This document shows positions 1 to 13,093 of a stretch of DNA of 64,000 nt, in pieces; position 1 is the first letter of the stretch, and every line of letters begins with the position of its first letter. Made by a program: the position numbers and the translations under genes. The DNA is from Stictocephala bisonia (lineage: Eukaryota > Arthropoda > Insecta > Hemiptera > Membracidae). Location of the stretch: assembly GCA_035578905.1 (NCBI GenBank), contig JAQJVL010000684.1, positions 62,001 to 126,000 of the forward strand. The letters run 5' to 3'. Below the pieces are notes generated by a model that had not been told where the DNA came from, did not search any database, and was given only the letters and a program-made list of their open reading frames with translations.

Positions 1-600
1 GATCCATTACTTGATTTGTAATACATAAAGGTTCTAATATAAAAACGCTGCTTAAAAAAACACAAATTGATAGATCTTATGTCCCATATTACTTCAAATA
101 ATAAAGTTGTTCGAAACAGTTAAATCTTGTTATTTCCAATAAAAAAATAACGTCAATTGTGACAGGTTATGCAAATTTCATATAATTCGTTCCATTTATC
201 CTGCCCTATCAATAACCTTAAATGAAGGACTAGTTATCTTATTTTTGCTAGTAAGATTTTCATGATTTCCTCCTTAACTAAGAAATATTGAAATTATAAA
301 CAAGTATAATGGTTTTTTTCTTTAATTATACTATACAGCGTTGAAACGTAATGACGTTACACCTAAAATTGAAAATGTATCCATGACCTTTAAAAGAAAA
401 TACATCGCGGCATAACTTCTTATAAACAATAAAATTTCAATAGAAATATAGTTTAGTATGTGTTTAAGAATAGATCCATGCTGTATTAAAAGCGTATAAC
501 TATATACAACATGCACTAAACCCAAATCTACACTAGTGTTTTTTTCCAATAAGCCAAAATTATTTAAGATCGATGTCACATGGAAGTCAAGCTTTAAATG
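1..600. other. AT-rich sequence, nothing recognised
   Basis: No coding signal, RNA gene or repeat was recognised. Open frames on either strand are short and of ordinary AT-rich composition. Confidence 0.6.
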
Positions 601-812
601 TTGTATAGGGAAGGAAAATGAATGTCAGGCTTTTCTGAGTTGGACATTTGACCAATAATAAGTGGTTCGGATCCCACGTAAATCCTTTAATTGCCCTCGA
701 TATTAATAAATGATCTTTCTGAGGAACAGTTCACCTTAGTTAATAACAATGACTACATTCATTCATCTACACTTATCACACCCCTTATACACCCATATCT
801 CTACGATCACAG
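601..812 (-). repeat. DR430 dispersed repeat, partial copy (minus)
   Basis: On the minus strand this matches the 5' half of the family best seen at 32905-33310. Shared landmarks in order are the GTAGTCATTGTTA block, ACTAAGGT, CTGTTCCTCAGAAAG, a GGATCCGAACCAC block and the GCCTGACATTCA-like block. The 3' third of the family is missing. No protein, tRNA A/B box or poly-A tail is visible, so the class is unknown. Confidence 0.7.
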
Positions 813-1496
813 TGTTACTCATAAATATATATAAAAAATATAATAGTAAACCCTAACCTACTAAAGGAGCGACTAAGATTTGTCCTAGATTACACAGTTC
901 AGAATGTCGCTTGCCTTATTTAAATCACAAATAACATTTTCCCCATTGATACGTTACATTACATGCGAGAAGGAATCCGTGACCACGATGGAGTTGCCAC
1001 TCACTGTGAGATGGACAAATAGAATGACGTAAAGTCTGAAATGTATGTTCTTGGAGAATAAATTAACGCTTAAAAACAAACTTAGTGAACAAATTAAAAT
1101 GACACATTAAACAAATTGGAAAACTCATCTTTAAATATCCAACGAAAGCAAATTGCTAATGAACAAAATGTATTAAAATCTAGAAGAAACATCTAATGGC
1201 AAGAATTTAAAACACTATACCCAAATGATAGTTTTACATGCTTAAAAAAAATTAAACAGATTTATACCTTAAAAATGTGAACATTTTAGATTTGTCTCTA
1301 CTAAGTTCTCAACTTAGTAAAGAAGTAGACTCACTTAATTTAATCCTGAATTGGAAGAAACAGGAAATCATCTAAAATGGGCTACATATATCAACACTTG
1401 TTCCACTTGTTTTCTTACTTTGAATCTTATATCACAAAATCTACAAGACAGGTCTTCTAAACTGAAAAAGAAAAAAAAGAAAATCAATAAAATACA
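813..1496. other. AT-rich sequence, nothing recognised
   Basis: No gene-like or repeat structure was recognised apart from short A-runs near 1470. Confidence 0.55.
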
Positions 1497-1674
1497 AGTA
1501 AACGTCACACAACACAAATTTATTACAATATGAACACAAAATGCACAAATATATTACAATAAAAGTACAAAATGCAGAAATATTATGGTGATCGATTTTG
1601 GTGAACCACGCTCACCATCCTCAGACCAGAGGGATTCACAAAAGAATCACAAGACGTGTTGTGTGACGTTTACT
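1497..1674. mobile_element. Short inverted-repeat element (MITE-like), 178 bp
   Basis: Perfect 19 bp terminal inverted repeats bound the element: AGTAAACGTCACACAACAC at 1497-1515 and its exact complement at 1656-1674. Inside is a smaller hairpin around 1586-1620 (ATGGTGA ... TCACCAT). A related half-copy lies at 9656-9770. There is no coding capacity, so any movement would depend on an enzyme supplied elsewhere. No clear target-site duplication was seen. The inverted repeats are seen directly; the MITE label is inferred. Confidence 0.75.
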
Positions 1675-1855
1675 GGTACTGTATTTATACCAACACGTAT
1701 TATGCTAATTAAAAAACTATAAATAAAGCAAAATATCCACTACAACTAGAGATCCAATACACTTTAAACGGGTCAGTGGAATACGAACTGATTTTTTAAG
1801 CATCCCACATATTTTTTAGAACGATGGTAATTTTCATAGTTACCAAACTCGATCT

Positions 1856-2047
1856 AGAGAGTTTATACCTGTGTTTGGACATAACACCAGTACATTTGAG
1901 GGGGGACAATACCATTTAAGTGCGACAGTTTCTAACAAGTTACCACAAGAAATAAAACATGAAATCAACTTACTTTCATTCAAAAAGAAATTAAAATCGT
2001 ACTTTCTTGGTCAATACTATTACTGTTTACAGAATTTTATAACTTAA
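1856..2047 (+). pseudogene. Non-LTR retrotransposon RT, C-terminal fragment
   Basis: The plus-strand frame ending at TAA 2045-2047 reads as the extreme C-terminus of a CR1/Jockey-type reverse transcriptase protein. Visible motifs in order are REFIPVFGHNTSTFE, NKLPQEIK and LLSFKKKLKSYFL; they fit the family pattern N-LP-IK--SL--FK--LK-YL. Only about 60 residues remain and the frame is not open far upstream, so this is a 5'-truncated dead copy. It lies just after the inverted-repeat element at 1497-1674. Assignment to the broad family is fairly safe; the exact clade is not. Confidence 0.72.
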
Positions 2048-3167
2048 AATATAGCTTTAGTTACTTGACGTGTCATGTACATATGTATTTTTACATGTAC
2101 GAGTAAAGATTTTAAATAACCGAAAATATGCTTTTCATATTATAATTACTATATTCATTATTTCCACTACCCCAGAACAGTCATATACGATCATAGTAGG
2201 AAAAGCAAACATACCCAATGGAAGAATGTACTCTATGCCTTTAATGGGAGACAGGTTGTAGGTCGTATATTCTCACGAGTCTTAGCCTAAGCGTTGCTCC
2301 TTTATTCAGTTCTCCCTTTCATCCCTATAATGAGGTCGTACAAGAATAAACAGAGGGATTATGTCTGTCCATAAATTTTTCAAAACCATAAAAAAGAAAT
2401 ACCTTGGTCTCCGTTGGCTGAATTTGATACTTACTTCTCGTTGAAAATAGCCTGTTACCAAACTTATGACTAATTCTTAATTACATATACAGGGTTTGTC
2501 TATACATTTTAAGATTCTATGTCTAATTCTATGTTAAAAATGAAGATTACTATTTTTTTCAATTTCCGCTTGATTTATCAGCTAGACGCCTTATTGTTTT
2601 TCACAAAACAATTTATATATTTGTTGTTAACTTTACGATTGTTACAAAACTTGGTAGTTTGGTTAATGTTAGAAGGTAGTATTTGATAAAAAAATATCTT
2701 CATTATTTTCTAAATTATGTCCATTTTGTTTTTATTATAACAAATATCTAAAAGGCCATTGGTTTTTAAAAGTTGTGTAATATATGAAACAGTTTTAAAT
2801 TAACGTTATCTTTCAAATGATACCTCATTTGGTAAAATTGGTTAAGAAATAATAATTTTATGAACTAACATTATTTCATACGCAGTTCAAATACTGTCAA
2901 ATTAGTAGCCATTTAGTTTGCATGTGAATTAATTTTAGTTCATAAAGTTTTTTTTTATTAACCTATTTTGACAAATGAGGTGTCAATTGAAAGGTAAAGT
3001 TATTTAAAAACTATTTTGTGTCTTAACACAGTTTTTATAAAACCAGTTTTTTTTTAGATATTTGTTAAAATAAAAACAAAATGGGCGTAATTTTGAAAAT
3101 AATCAAGATAAATTTAGGAAGTAATCAGGAGAAATTAAATATAATTGTTTATAAAATATTACCTTCT
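2048..3167. other. AT-rich sequence, possible LINE 3' UTR then nothing recognised
   Basis: The first few hundred bases may be the 3' untranslated region of the RT fragment ending at 2047, but I see no clear tail. The rest is AT-rich with no recognised feature. Confidence 0.45.
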
Positions 3168-3338
3168 GTATTGATCTGTGCTGGAAACTTATCAGACAGA
3201 GTAAGGAGGGGGGACCAGTACAGTACAAGGTGAATATTACTGATAAATACTAGATGTGAAAGCCAGAGTTCGAACCTGCGCTTTCTCTAACTCGGGTAAA
3301 AAGTACTGGCGTCGTAGACTGCTCGGACTCTGCCTTTC
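3168..3338 (-). repeat. tRNA-derived SINE, family A
   Basis: On the minus strand there is an A-box-like block (3321-3334, GGCAGAGTCCGAGC) and a perfect B box, GGTTCGAACTC (3266-3276), with a long variable region between them, as in Leu/Ser-type tRNAs. The acceptor stem does not pair, so it is not a functional tRNA gene. A non-tRNA body with ACTGGTCCCCCCTCCTTACT follows towards 3168. A second copy of this body is at 5047-5110 in the same orientation. Confidence 0.75.
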
Positions 3339-3454
3339 CCTATCTATTTAAAATTAAGCCTTTAAGTGACTTATCAGGCTAAACCCAAAATACAAAATTT
3401 TTAATTTCTTAAATTAGAACTTAATAGAAATCAAAATTTAATTCTTAAATTACA

Positions 3455-3797
3455 TTATTATTATTATTATTTCTATGAAGCCGATCGTAGAAATACGGCC
3501 AAATATGAGTGGTGAATAAGTGTAAAAGAACGAATGTAGTCGATTCTATAACTAGATCAACTTTCCTCAGAAACAGCCATTTATTAATGTTATAATGTGG
3601 AATCTGAAACACGTAGTATTGATGTGTTTTTTGGCTAACTGACAAATCTAACACTTTATTCCCTCCCTATACAAGGTCCGGACCCTGACTGCAACCTAAC
3701 ATGGACAACCCAGATTTCTATAGTAGCGTATACGTCGATGGCAATCATTAAGCGTACAACGTGTCAGTATAGATGGACCATGAATCTAAAATACCTA
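3455..3797 (+). repeat. DR430 dispersed repeat, near full copy
   Basis: Begins after a short (ATT)n run and follows the family order: GCCGATCGTAGAAATA-CGGCC, a GTGTAGTC-like block, CTCAGAAA, AATCTGAAACACGTAGTA, GCTAACTGACAA, ACATGGACAACCCAGA, TATAGTAGCGTATACGTCGA and GGCAATCATTAAGCG. It is strongly diverged from the copies at 25365 and 32905. No coding capacity. Confidence 0.75.
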
Positions 3798-5046
3798 AAA
3801 ACCTAACATATATCAAAAAATAAAAAAGTGCACTAATAATTAAACTAATAAAGCCTATTTTATTTAAATAAGTGAAAGTATGTGGTAACCAATTATGCAT
3901 AAAATTAAGTAATTATATCTTACAGGTACATAGTAAAACATTTAGTGATTAAATACATAGTTGTGATTGAATGATTAAATACCTCTGTCTAATCAAATAG
4001 TGTGATGCTTATAGTCTGGAGAAATTTAATAATAACTGTGATGTAATCATAGGAATATTAAAAAAAGATAAAGTTGTTATATACGTGTTTTATCAAATGG
4101 AAATAAAATATTTTCTTTGTTTTGTATTTTAACTAAATACAAGACATTTTTATTTCATATATACCAATAACAAGTAACATTACGAATATCCATAAAATAA
4201 AATATCTGTCCACAAAAGTAGAGAATGGATTTACTTCAAACGTTTATACGTAAATGAAATGTTTTATATAAAAGAGTGTTTTTATATATTAAGTTCTAAA
4301 ACGGTAAATGATAAAATTTTAAATTATTCCAGATCTATCTACATATCGTAAATGAAAATCAAAGTCAGTGCTTAAAATGTTTTACTGTGATTTATGTTCA
4401 TATTACATCCAAATCATGTCCTGCAAGTTTACTACTGCGGCCGAAATATTGTTTATTTACAAAACCAATTGTATTTTACTTTTTCTGATAAAATAAATTC
4501 CATAGTCAACCTTAATTTTTACAACATCCAACGTCAAAAATAACCTTTAATAGCTAATTCAGACTAAGTCACAGCATATCCTGGCCAATTTTAACTAGTA
4601 TATACATTTTTCACGAACATTGTAATAAAACATGTATCTAGTACTGAATAATATAGAAGAATGTTAGCCAACGTTTTGGAAAGGAACACATTTTTACCAT
4701 TAGTTTGACTGGACAAGAAAATAACTGCTTATCATGACACAATCGGGAAACAGTTCCAGCGAGGTAAATAATTCCAGGAGACTGTCAAATATTTCTTCTG
4801 GTTCATTAAAACTTTCAGGACATTATTTAGGTTTTGGCAGTTTTTGTTAGAAATAAAGTTTACGTAGAATAATAAGATTAAATATGATTAATTATTTACT
4901 ATATATTACGACCTCTGTCAGTTAAATTAAGTTAAGTATAATTTCAAAGTGTTGTTAAAATATATATAAATATATAGATAGCCTTTTCCTTTAAGAACAG
5001 GCCGATCACATTTTTAACCATACTCTAACGATCCCCTGTAAACTAT
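3798..5046. other. AT-rich sequence, nothing recognised
   Basis: No ORF of note, RNA gene or tandem repeat was recognised. Confidence 0.55.
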
Positions 5047-5110
5047 TGATCTGTAAGAGAAACCTATCAGACATAGTAAGGGGGAAATCAGTACAGTACA
5101 GGGTAAATAA
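5047..5110 (-). repeat. SINE family A, body fragment
   Basis: Shares the body sequence of the SINE at 3168-3338: ATTGATCTGT, AACCTATCAGACATAGTAAG and CAGTACAGTACAGGGT on the plus strand. The tRNA-like head is missing. Confidence 0.6.
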
Positions 5111-8100
5111 AATTACAAGTAAAAAACCAATAAGTTCTACGATATCTTGAGGTCACACAAGATTATATTTTAAAGCATGCATTAAAAACGTTTTCTAATT
5201 AGTAAATATGTATGCTACATTAAATATTAATAATTTATTGCTTCCTATAATTTTGGATTGCTGGAAATAATATTTAACTGTTCGTCATGGAGAAAAATAT
5301 TTTTCACTTCACTACTATGAGTTGAGCTGTTTTCGTTATGTGTTTACAACCTCCGAAACATCATATTTTCAACAGCTGTCTATTGTTTACTACCGAAAGT
5401 AACATTGTTTACAACCGAAAATTTTCCACAGTCAACAACACCTGTTTTTATTCCGTAGTGTAGTGAAAAGTATCGTTTAAAACTCGAGTGAAATTGTTTT
5501 GTATGTTCTCGACCAATTGAAGTGCTCGACAAGTCTCGCACCTCAAACATATGGTCTCGAACATGCAAAACCCCACTTTTCACTCATGTTATGAAGTATA
5601 ATATAACTAACTGATGTATACTAACACTGTAAATAATGAAAATATCTAAATATTACTTGATATACTCGAAACAAACCCTTTGTTAAGGTTTATATTTTTC
5701 AATATAAACATATTCGTTTTAATAAAAATTATGTTTAAGCTAAAATATTGCAAAATTTTTATACTATATTGTTTATAGTAAGAATCAGTATTGTTACATA
5801 GAGACAGGTTGTGACTAAAATTATTATTGCAGAGAAACAGTTATTTTTAAATAAATATTTAATAAAGAAAGGGATGGTAACGTAGTTATTGTTTTTCCAA
5901 AGGTATCATAGAATATATAAAAAACCCTACAAAATTCCTGAAATGATTAAATTATAAAACAAAATAATTTATTTCAATTAAATCATTAATGTTAAATACA
6001 CTTGTTCGACGTCATATAATTTATAATGTACGTATAAATCGGCCTTAAAGAAGAGAAGTACTTAAAATATATATTTATTTATTTAACATTAAAAAATTTG
6101 TTATAACAATAATTTGTTTGTCTTTATTCTATAGATGAACATTTTAATTTAAAACGTCCTTATTTTGGTCTTTAGAGGTGAAATAAGATCTTCATACCCT
6201 CCCCCCCTACCAATTAACACCACTGTACCTATTATGATATTATAGAAAAGAAAATACAGGCATATACCATCATGGAATATGGATGCATATGATCCATGCT
6301 TTCAATTTTTTAATAATACAATTTTAATTAATATTAAACAATCATATAATTTCAAATATTAATTAAATGGATAGCAACAACAATAATACAAATTAAAGAA
6401 TATTAATAGAACAAAATAATTAAAATATCATATAGCAGTTCTAAAATAAGCAGCAAATAAAGTAAAAAAACAATTATTTAAAACATGTTTCGATCCACCA
6501 ATACACATATTGATTTGAAACAGACTGAGTAAATCTATTCGCATGACTGAAAACATTGGGGTTATCCTAAGTCATTTAACAAAACAAGGTGTACTACTAG
6601 ACAAATTATGACTACCCCAGCTATAAAGTAACCCTTGACATTACTCTGTGTGATTTGTGTTTGCTGGGGCCAATAACGTGACTGGATACATAACGTTGTA
6701 CATTGGACTTATCGCTAGAACGTGTGATCGTTAACGGCCATTTTATGCTAAGGGCTGTGGAATGTGTATTTCGTACACTGCCAAATAATTTCGTAGAACA
6801 TGGGCCCTATAGATTTTTTAAAACTGTAATTCATAGTAAATAGCCAATATATTAGAACATGATCATTTTTTTCTTAGTGAAAAAGCCAGACAAATTATGA
6901 AAACGAGAAGAAAACACGGAAAATTATTCTTTTCGTAAATATAGTGATGAAGGTAATCAAATTGTGTGGGATTTAGCATGATCAATAATATCGCAAGGTT
7001 CTTACAATCAAATTATTAAGAACATTAGTCCAGGAAATATGCAGGTTTAGTAATATTACGTTATGTTAAAATAGGGAAAATTTTATTAAAATCTTTCCCG
7101 ATTTTAATACAATTGTTAGGAAAGATGTAAATTACAATTTTAAATGTTTGCTAAAACTCGTATGTCTCTTAATTGATTAATACTTTAGTTATAGCAAAAA
7201 ACAATTTGGGAATAAAAATGGTAATTTTAAAAATGTTGATTTTCGGTGTTTAATATGGGGGAAGGTTTGTGCCAATTATTTGGAATCATTTATTTTATTT
7301 AAGATAACAATTGTTTACAACAATTAAAATGCCTAAAAATTGTAGAATATTGTGCAGAAAATGATGTAAAAATGTGAAATTGTTGAGGTATAAAACCATT
7401 GTTTGACTAAACACTATACTTTTGTGTAATGGCACAAACAATATGAGTTTACCATAACAGCTGTTATACATTAGGGTATTATACAATCAGAGCTTATGTA
7501 AGATCAGTTTTATTGTAAAATTGTAAATTTATTCAAAATAATTTTGAAATTTTTTCTTATTTTAGTAAAAACCACTAGAGAATCCCTTAATATAAACGTA
7601 TCACATTCAATGTAAACTATAACAAAGATAATAATTATAAATAAACACGTTAAATAACAATTTTGAATTTGTAAAATATGAATAATTTTTCCCATTTTTC
7701 TCTACATGCTCAACCTATATTAACCAACAAAATACTACTCAAAAGTATTAAAAAGTGAATCATATGTTAATATAATTAGTTAATTTATAACACAAAATTC
7801 AGTGTCATTTCATTAAACCTAAATGTCAGCTGAGTTCTTACTGTGATAATCTCTTGACAGAAGTTAGCCTACCTGGTTACAGTTGTAAGTATCCACAAGG
7901 CTTGTTATATACAGTATATACGATTAAATTTTATACTTACTATTTAGTTTGATTTTTCACATATTCAATGAGCCAATACTTAATTTACATATATAATTAA
8001 CTTTTATTGTGAATCAGTATTTTAGTAACCTTTAAAAATGGAACGTTTAACTTAATTGAACATACGTAGATATTAATTTTTTCCTCATATGGTGTAGATA

Positions 8101-8979
8101 GGTTATATTTACATTTAAGGTTATGTTTACAACATATGTATAGTTTTTTGATCCCACTCCCATTTATAATGTAAGAGAGGTTAACATAGAGTAAAGAAAA
8201 CTGCAGTTAAAAGTATTAATTGTCGTTGGTTTTTTTATTACAGTTATATTTGTTTATTATTGTTGGTTACTAGTAACTTGGTTTTTTCTTTTTTAATAAT
8301 GACGTATTAAATTAATGAATCACTGCCACATTTTTGTAATAGTTGTCTTTTCCAGGATAAGGATAGTATAACTTAATCATTAATATTTAATAAAATTAGT
8401 TGGAAAAATTGAGTATTTACACTATGTAGCAATTATTTAACACTTTTAGTATATTGGTGCCTGCCCTAAACAACTAATAAACTAAAATTATACTATAGGA
8501 AAAATAGGACAATTGTTTATGTAATTATTGGACCCGTCGACAAGATCTGCGTAACTTGGCGGTGCTACACAGTTGTTCACTTTTGTATTCTTTAAATATA
8601 TAAAATTATCTATACTAACCTAATTCTAATGAAATAAAGTAGCATAGAGAGTATAAATCAATATAAATGATGCGGCTATGATAGTTAACTGCATAAAATA
8701 AATGGTTTCTATCTTGTACCTAACCACTGAACAGTGTCCTATGAACAGTTGATGTTTACAATCAAATTTAATTATTCTTAGGTACGGTAAGCAGAAAAAT
8801 TCAGTTGTATTCACTTAAAATTCATATATTAAAAGTATGATTTTTACTCTAATCGTTCAAAAGTAGTACAAACATACTCCAGTTTCACTTAACATGTTAT
8901 GTTGTATATCTTAACATATTTAATTGCGAACAGCTATAAAAAACTTACAATGTTTGACGTATTTTTCAATAAGAAAAAA
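5111..8979. other. Long AT-rich stretch, nothing recognised
   Basis: Nearly 4 kb with very low GC, frequent A/T runs and no ORF with recognisable residues. A C-rich run is near 6200. It could be intronic or intergenic; the sequence does not decide. Confidence 0.5.
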
Positions 8980-9156
8980 TTAATTTTTCCTTTAATTCAC
9001 TGCCACAACCGTAACAGTTATTGCAGTGAATTAACGGTAAAACTCCCTTAGGTTAACCGAATATAACCAAACCTAACCTAAGAAAACCTAACATAGTAAA
9101 ACCAAACCTAACATAACCTAACCAAAGTTAGGTTTGTGAAATAATGGAAAAGGTTA
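8980..9156. mobile_element. MITE, TIR family 1 (CCTAA-rich core), diverged copy
   Basis: The ends resemble the cleaner copies at 57217-57365 and 63208-63571: left TTTTTCCTTTAATTCACTG, right GTGAAATAATGGAAAAGG (inverted). An internal GTGAATTAACGGTAAAA (9025-9043) is a second TIR-like block. The core carries AACCTAACCTAAG, CCTAACATA and similar units. Flanks AAGAAAAA / AAGAAAAC (7 of 8) fit an 8 bp target-site duplication, which would suggest a hAT-type element. The TIRs are degenerate here, so this copy is identified mainly by comparison. Confidence 0.65.
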
Positions 9157-9649
9157 AAGAAAACGACGCATTACCAAGATGAATACAGCAGTTTCCCATA
9201 TCAGAGTGACTAGCTGAAAACAAAATTTTGTTATGAGGTTGCGTTGACCCCCCACCACATAAGTGTCAAAATACCTCTTACCCACCCATATTTTAAGGAA
9301 AGTGGGGAGGAATAAAATGTCCCACCTTTATCTTGTTGTGACAACTGCTTTCCCTCACAAAAGATTTTGATGAATGTTGCAAAATCTGTCTGTAGAAATT
9401 GTTGTACCCATACGGTTTTTAAATCATAGTCCCATAGTCTAGGATGGGTGTTTGGCCTTTAACTACTGTACTGTGTCGGCACCCCCGTGTAGTTGCTGAG
9501 TAGTTTTAGCTGTATAGTTGTCCATCGACAGCCGACCTATGTTGTCTTACCCTCCCCCAATTAATTGGTTGTGTATGAAGCGTGGAAGGTGTCCCATAGC
9601 GCACGGAGGGACAAAAATATAATGGCATAAAATGTATATAACAAATATG
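9157..9649. other. Slightly GC-richer unique stretch, nothing recognised
   Basis: The C-rich segments (CCCCCCACCAC near 9249, CACCCCCG near 9480) stand out from the background, but no gene, SINE or TIR could be assigned. Confidence 0.45.
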
Positions 9650-9655
9650 CACAAA

Positions 9656-9770
9656 GCAAGTTAAAGTCACACAACACGCATTTATTAAAGACTAGCACAG
9701 CATTTAAAAAATATTATGTTGATTGATTACGGTAAACTAAGTTTTCATTACTCAGACCAGGAGTAAAATT
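9656..9770 (+). repeat. Half-copy of the 1.5 kb inverted-repeat element
   Basis: Shares GTCACACAACAC, a TTTATTA block, ATTATG(T/G)TGAT(T/C)GATT, GGT(A/G)AAC and CTCAGACCAG with 1497-1640. The second terminal repeat is not found, so the copy is broken. Confidence 0.6.
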
Positions 9771-9775
9771 GCATA

Positions 9776-12119
9776 AAATGTTTTCTAAATATTAGTTTTG
9801 TATCAGTTTTCAATTCAGTTTGTAACACTAATACTTTATATTGACTTCTTTATACTGACTCAATTAGGTTTATTGCAAGACTACATATTCAAGAATTTAG
9901 CATAAAAGAGAAAAAAAACGATCTATATGTAGTAGAATATGTAAATGTATCTAAAAACATATCACGATAAGACGAATACAAAACTTAATTTGCATGATAA
10001 CTACAGACAGTACTAAATAGAGTAGACTCCTAGTTTAAAATATTAAATATACATTTTACTTTTTGGATATAATATATATCAAAGTACCAAACACAGCTGA
10101 GTGGTTTTCCTATTTGTAAATTTAACTTTTATGTCTTAAATAAATTACAATATATTTTGAGATAGAACATTAGTTTAGCTACAGATTTTTACAGTAATAC
10201 ATGTACTTTTATATATAATGGTAAGAACATTATTATTACAAAGCGATCATATACAGTATCTAATCGGTAAATATTCTTGCCACTTAGATTTAACGACTTA
10301 CTATGATTTTCAAGTATCATGTCAACTAGTTTACTACTTGATAGTGTCGTTTGTTCGTAAGTTTGTAAATTATCAATAAGTGTTCTAGCTATATTTAGCT
10401 TTAGCTGGTAGAGTAGTTGGTTGAAGCCAAGCTTAGAGAATTTGGGATGCCTGATTAGATATCAATTGAGGTGTTATAGGTTTTGAAGAAGATTACCTGT
10501 TGACCTATGTGTTTAGTAGCAAATGATACAGTACTTGCTACTAAAACAATAATGAATCACTCAATTATGTACTACTTTTGGTATTTATGAATAATATAAG
10601 ATTTAATTAATTATGCCCGAACGTTTGTTAAAATAATATTTAAATATAACAAATTAAACCAAACATGAATTCTAAATTAGATGTATACGATTTACTTTTG
10701 TAGCGTTAAACGGATGTTTTTACACGATAATGATAATAAAATATGCAGTTTATTTAATATATAAGTTATGATAACACATAATTTTCATACGGCAATTACA
10801 TAAATCGTGGCCTAGGAGGTTTCGGCCTTCTCTCTACGTCGTACATCAACCCATTCCAGGATGATGCTAGAAATCCAATAATTAATTTGCCTGCATATGG
10901 AGCCAGAAAACTCCCGTAATATTGCTGAGAAAGACCTAGATCCAGAAAAATTTCTACAACTCGTAAATTATCTACACTTGTGTGCCATAGTGAGTCAATC
11001 TCAGTGGAAATGTGTCCTCAGCCTGAAGTAAAAGTGACAGTAAATTAAAAATATTCAACAAAGAAAATATATTGAGAAGTGTCAGATAATATTGAAACAG
11101 TAGTTTTATTTTTAAGTGTTAAATTGTTTATGACTGGTAATTGAAATCTGTAAATATGTCGTATTTTATACCTATTTGGCTAGTAAGTTCAAATGAAAGT
11201 AAAAGTCAAATAGCCACAAAGAGAGACCACCTTCTTATTCCTTCTTAGACCGTTACTTATCTCACTCACTGAGCTAATTGCATATTTTCAAAGAGCTGGG
11301 ATGTTGTAAAAATTTCAAAGTTTATCTTGTAACTTTAATTAGTTTGAAGGGCTGATACAAAAGTGCTCATTCACATACTTTCTTTGTCACTATGACAAGG
11401 ACAACTGTGACAATTAAGTAACTGTTTCTTTGTTCTTGAAGGCCGTAACTAGATCTTTCCACAGGATATGTATAGTATTATACTTATAAAAATAACAAAT
11501 AAGTATCCAAATATAACTGAATTTAATATTCTTGGAACTCATAAATAAATTCAAAATAACCCATTTTTGGATGTGTACTTGTTATGTTGTTTCTTGGCGT
11601 AGGATTGTGTATTCTGGCCTACATTATACAGTTAGGTGAAACAAAAAGAATTGTTGATCGTACTAGTGGGGATCTTTAATTTCATAGTATAATGTGAACT
11701 GAATCTAAAAATATTTTTTGCTCACAATACATTATTAGATGCTCAACAAACGTTCTTAAATTTCAAATAATTTTTGTAAATTTTTCATAAACCAATTTTT
11801 ATATTATTAGTGACCCAAAACTCTCAGTATTTATTTACAATTCAACTCCTAGTTTTGGCCACCTTTAGTAATTATTGTGGCTTTCCTTTTTCAGAGTGAC
11901 GATAAAAACGTACTTTAACAAATTTATTATTCACAATAATCTGACAGAGTTTCGCAATTATTAAAAGTCACTTCGTCAAAATCCAAACAACCCTTTCGTG
12001 AAAAATATAATAACTGTTTCAAAAACTTGTTTCCTTCATTATTTATAAAAATTGTCTGTATTTGTCATCTGCAGTGGTATTTTTAACTAAATATTCCAGT
12101 GTTTTTGTGGGACAACGAT
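9776..12119. other. AT-rich stretch; exon-like patch at 10782-10919 and A-box-like patch near 10400
   Basis: Mostly featureless. A GC-richer patch at 10782-10919 has an open plus-strand frame ending in TAA (see findings). Around 10400-10470 the text TAGCTGGTAGAGTAGTTGG resembles a tRNA A box, but no convincing B box follows, so no RNA gene is called. Confidence 0.4.
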
Positions 12120-12225
12120 CAGCCCATCGCAGTAATTCTAACTGTCGGTATTTGAATCCGTGATCCTTTGCAATGGGATCGAAGTCCTAATCATTGTACT
12201 AAACTGAGTCCTAGTTAGTAGACAT
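12120..12225 (-). repeat. tRNA-derived SINE head or tRNA pseudogene
   Basis: On the minus strand an A-box-like TAGTACAATGATTAGGAC (around 12186-12205) is followed by a B-box-like GGATTCAAATACC (12147-12159) at tRNA-like spacing. There is no acceptor pairing, so this is a tRNA relic or SINE head. Confidence 0.55.
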
Positions 12226-12539
12226 ATTCGTTATTAGTTTTTTTCTCTATTACATACAATGAAGTGTATAATATTTAAATATATTTAAAACGTAATTTAT
12301 ATTTATTATGAATAATATTAAATGGAACTATTTTAAGATTCAGCAACTTATAGTACCAATAGAGTGTAGCGTGGAAACTCATCTACTTGGAGGCTGGGAT
12401 TTGTAGAAATTTCAAATGATATATTCAAATAGAAGTTCTCTTAATACAATCATAGTGTTTTAATGCATTGGTTTTAAACGCATACTATTGCAGAGGGCTG
12501 GTTTGTTAATAGGTGGTAGTGAGGTAGGGAGGGTATTTA

Positions 12540-13093
12540 TATCGTAGTATTTATTTATTTATTGAAATTTTACATGTTACAATACAGATATAAATCCAAT
12601 TACATTGCAACATATTAATAGAAGCTTCTACTAATCCTAGTTTACAAGTGGAAATAAATTAAAATATTTTTGTTTCAATCAAAGTCCATGCATCATGCTC
12701 CTCATGTCTTCAATAGTATTAAGAAATATATGTATATATAAATATAAACAAATATAAATAGACCTTTTAAACCCATTAAGCTTAAATCTGTAATAAATAC
12801 ATCCCAGCACACACAAAATAACTACACTAACAATACAAATACACTTAAAAAATTATGATTTAAATATCTTAGTAACTTTAATTTGAAAGTAACAAGCAGC
12901 AATGTTAGAATTCAAAGCAGTGTCTGACACTCGTAGTGAATGAGGTCAAGGTCGATGACAACACATCAACACTATCAGGTAGAGCGTTGTACAGCTGCAT
13001 CATAGTATTAATGGGGGAGTGAGCACCAAGATTTGAATGAGCAAAATGAGGTCTGAACAACGCTCGAGTTCTTGGCGAGGGGCGGGAGTATCA
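12540..13093 (-). pseudogene. 5'-truncated LINE: RT-protein C-terminus plus 3' UTR
   Basis: On the minus strand the frame from 13090 down to TAA at 12905-12907 is open. It includes RPSPRTRALFRPHFAHSN, LGAHSPINTM and MQLYNALPDSVDVLSS, the pattern often found at the C-terminus of insect non-LTR polyproteins (R-R---F--P----N-G--SP----M---YN-LP--VD). About 360 bases of AT-rich 3' UTR follow and end in an (AATA)n tail near 12545-12560, as expected for a LINE 3' end. A stop at 13091-13093 and no RT core upstream show 5' truncation. The clade is uncertain. Confidence 0.62.

Noticed and set aside
9476..9536. GTCGGC ... GCCGAC inverted repeat as an element
   Set aside because: Only six bases at each end with no second copy; likely by chance.
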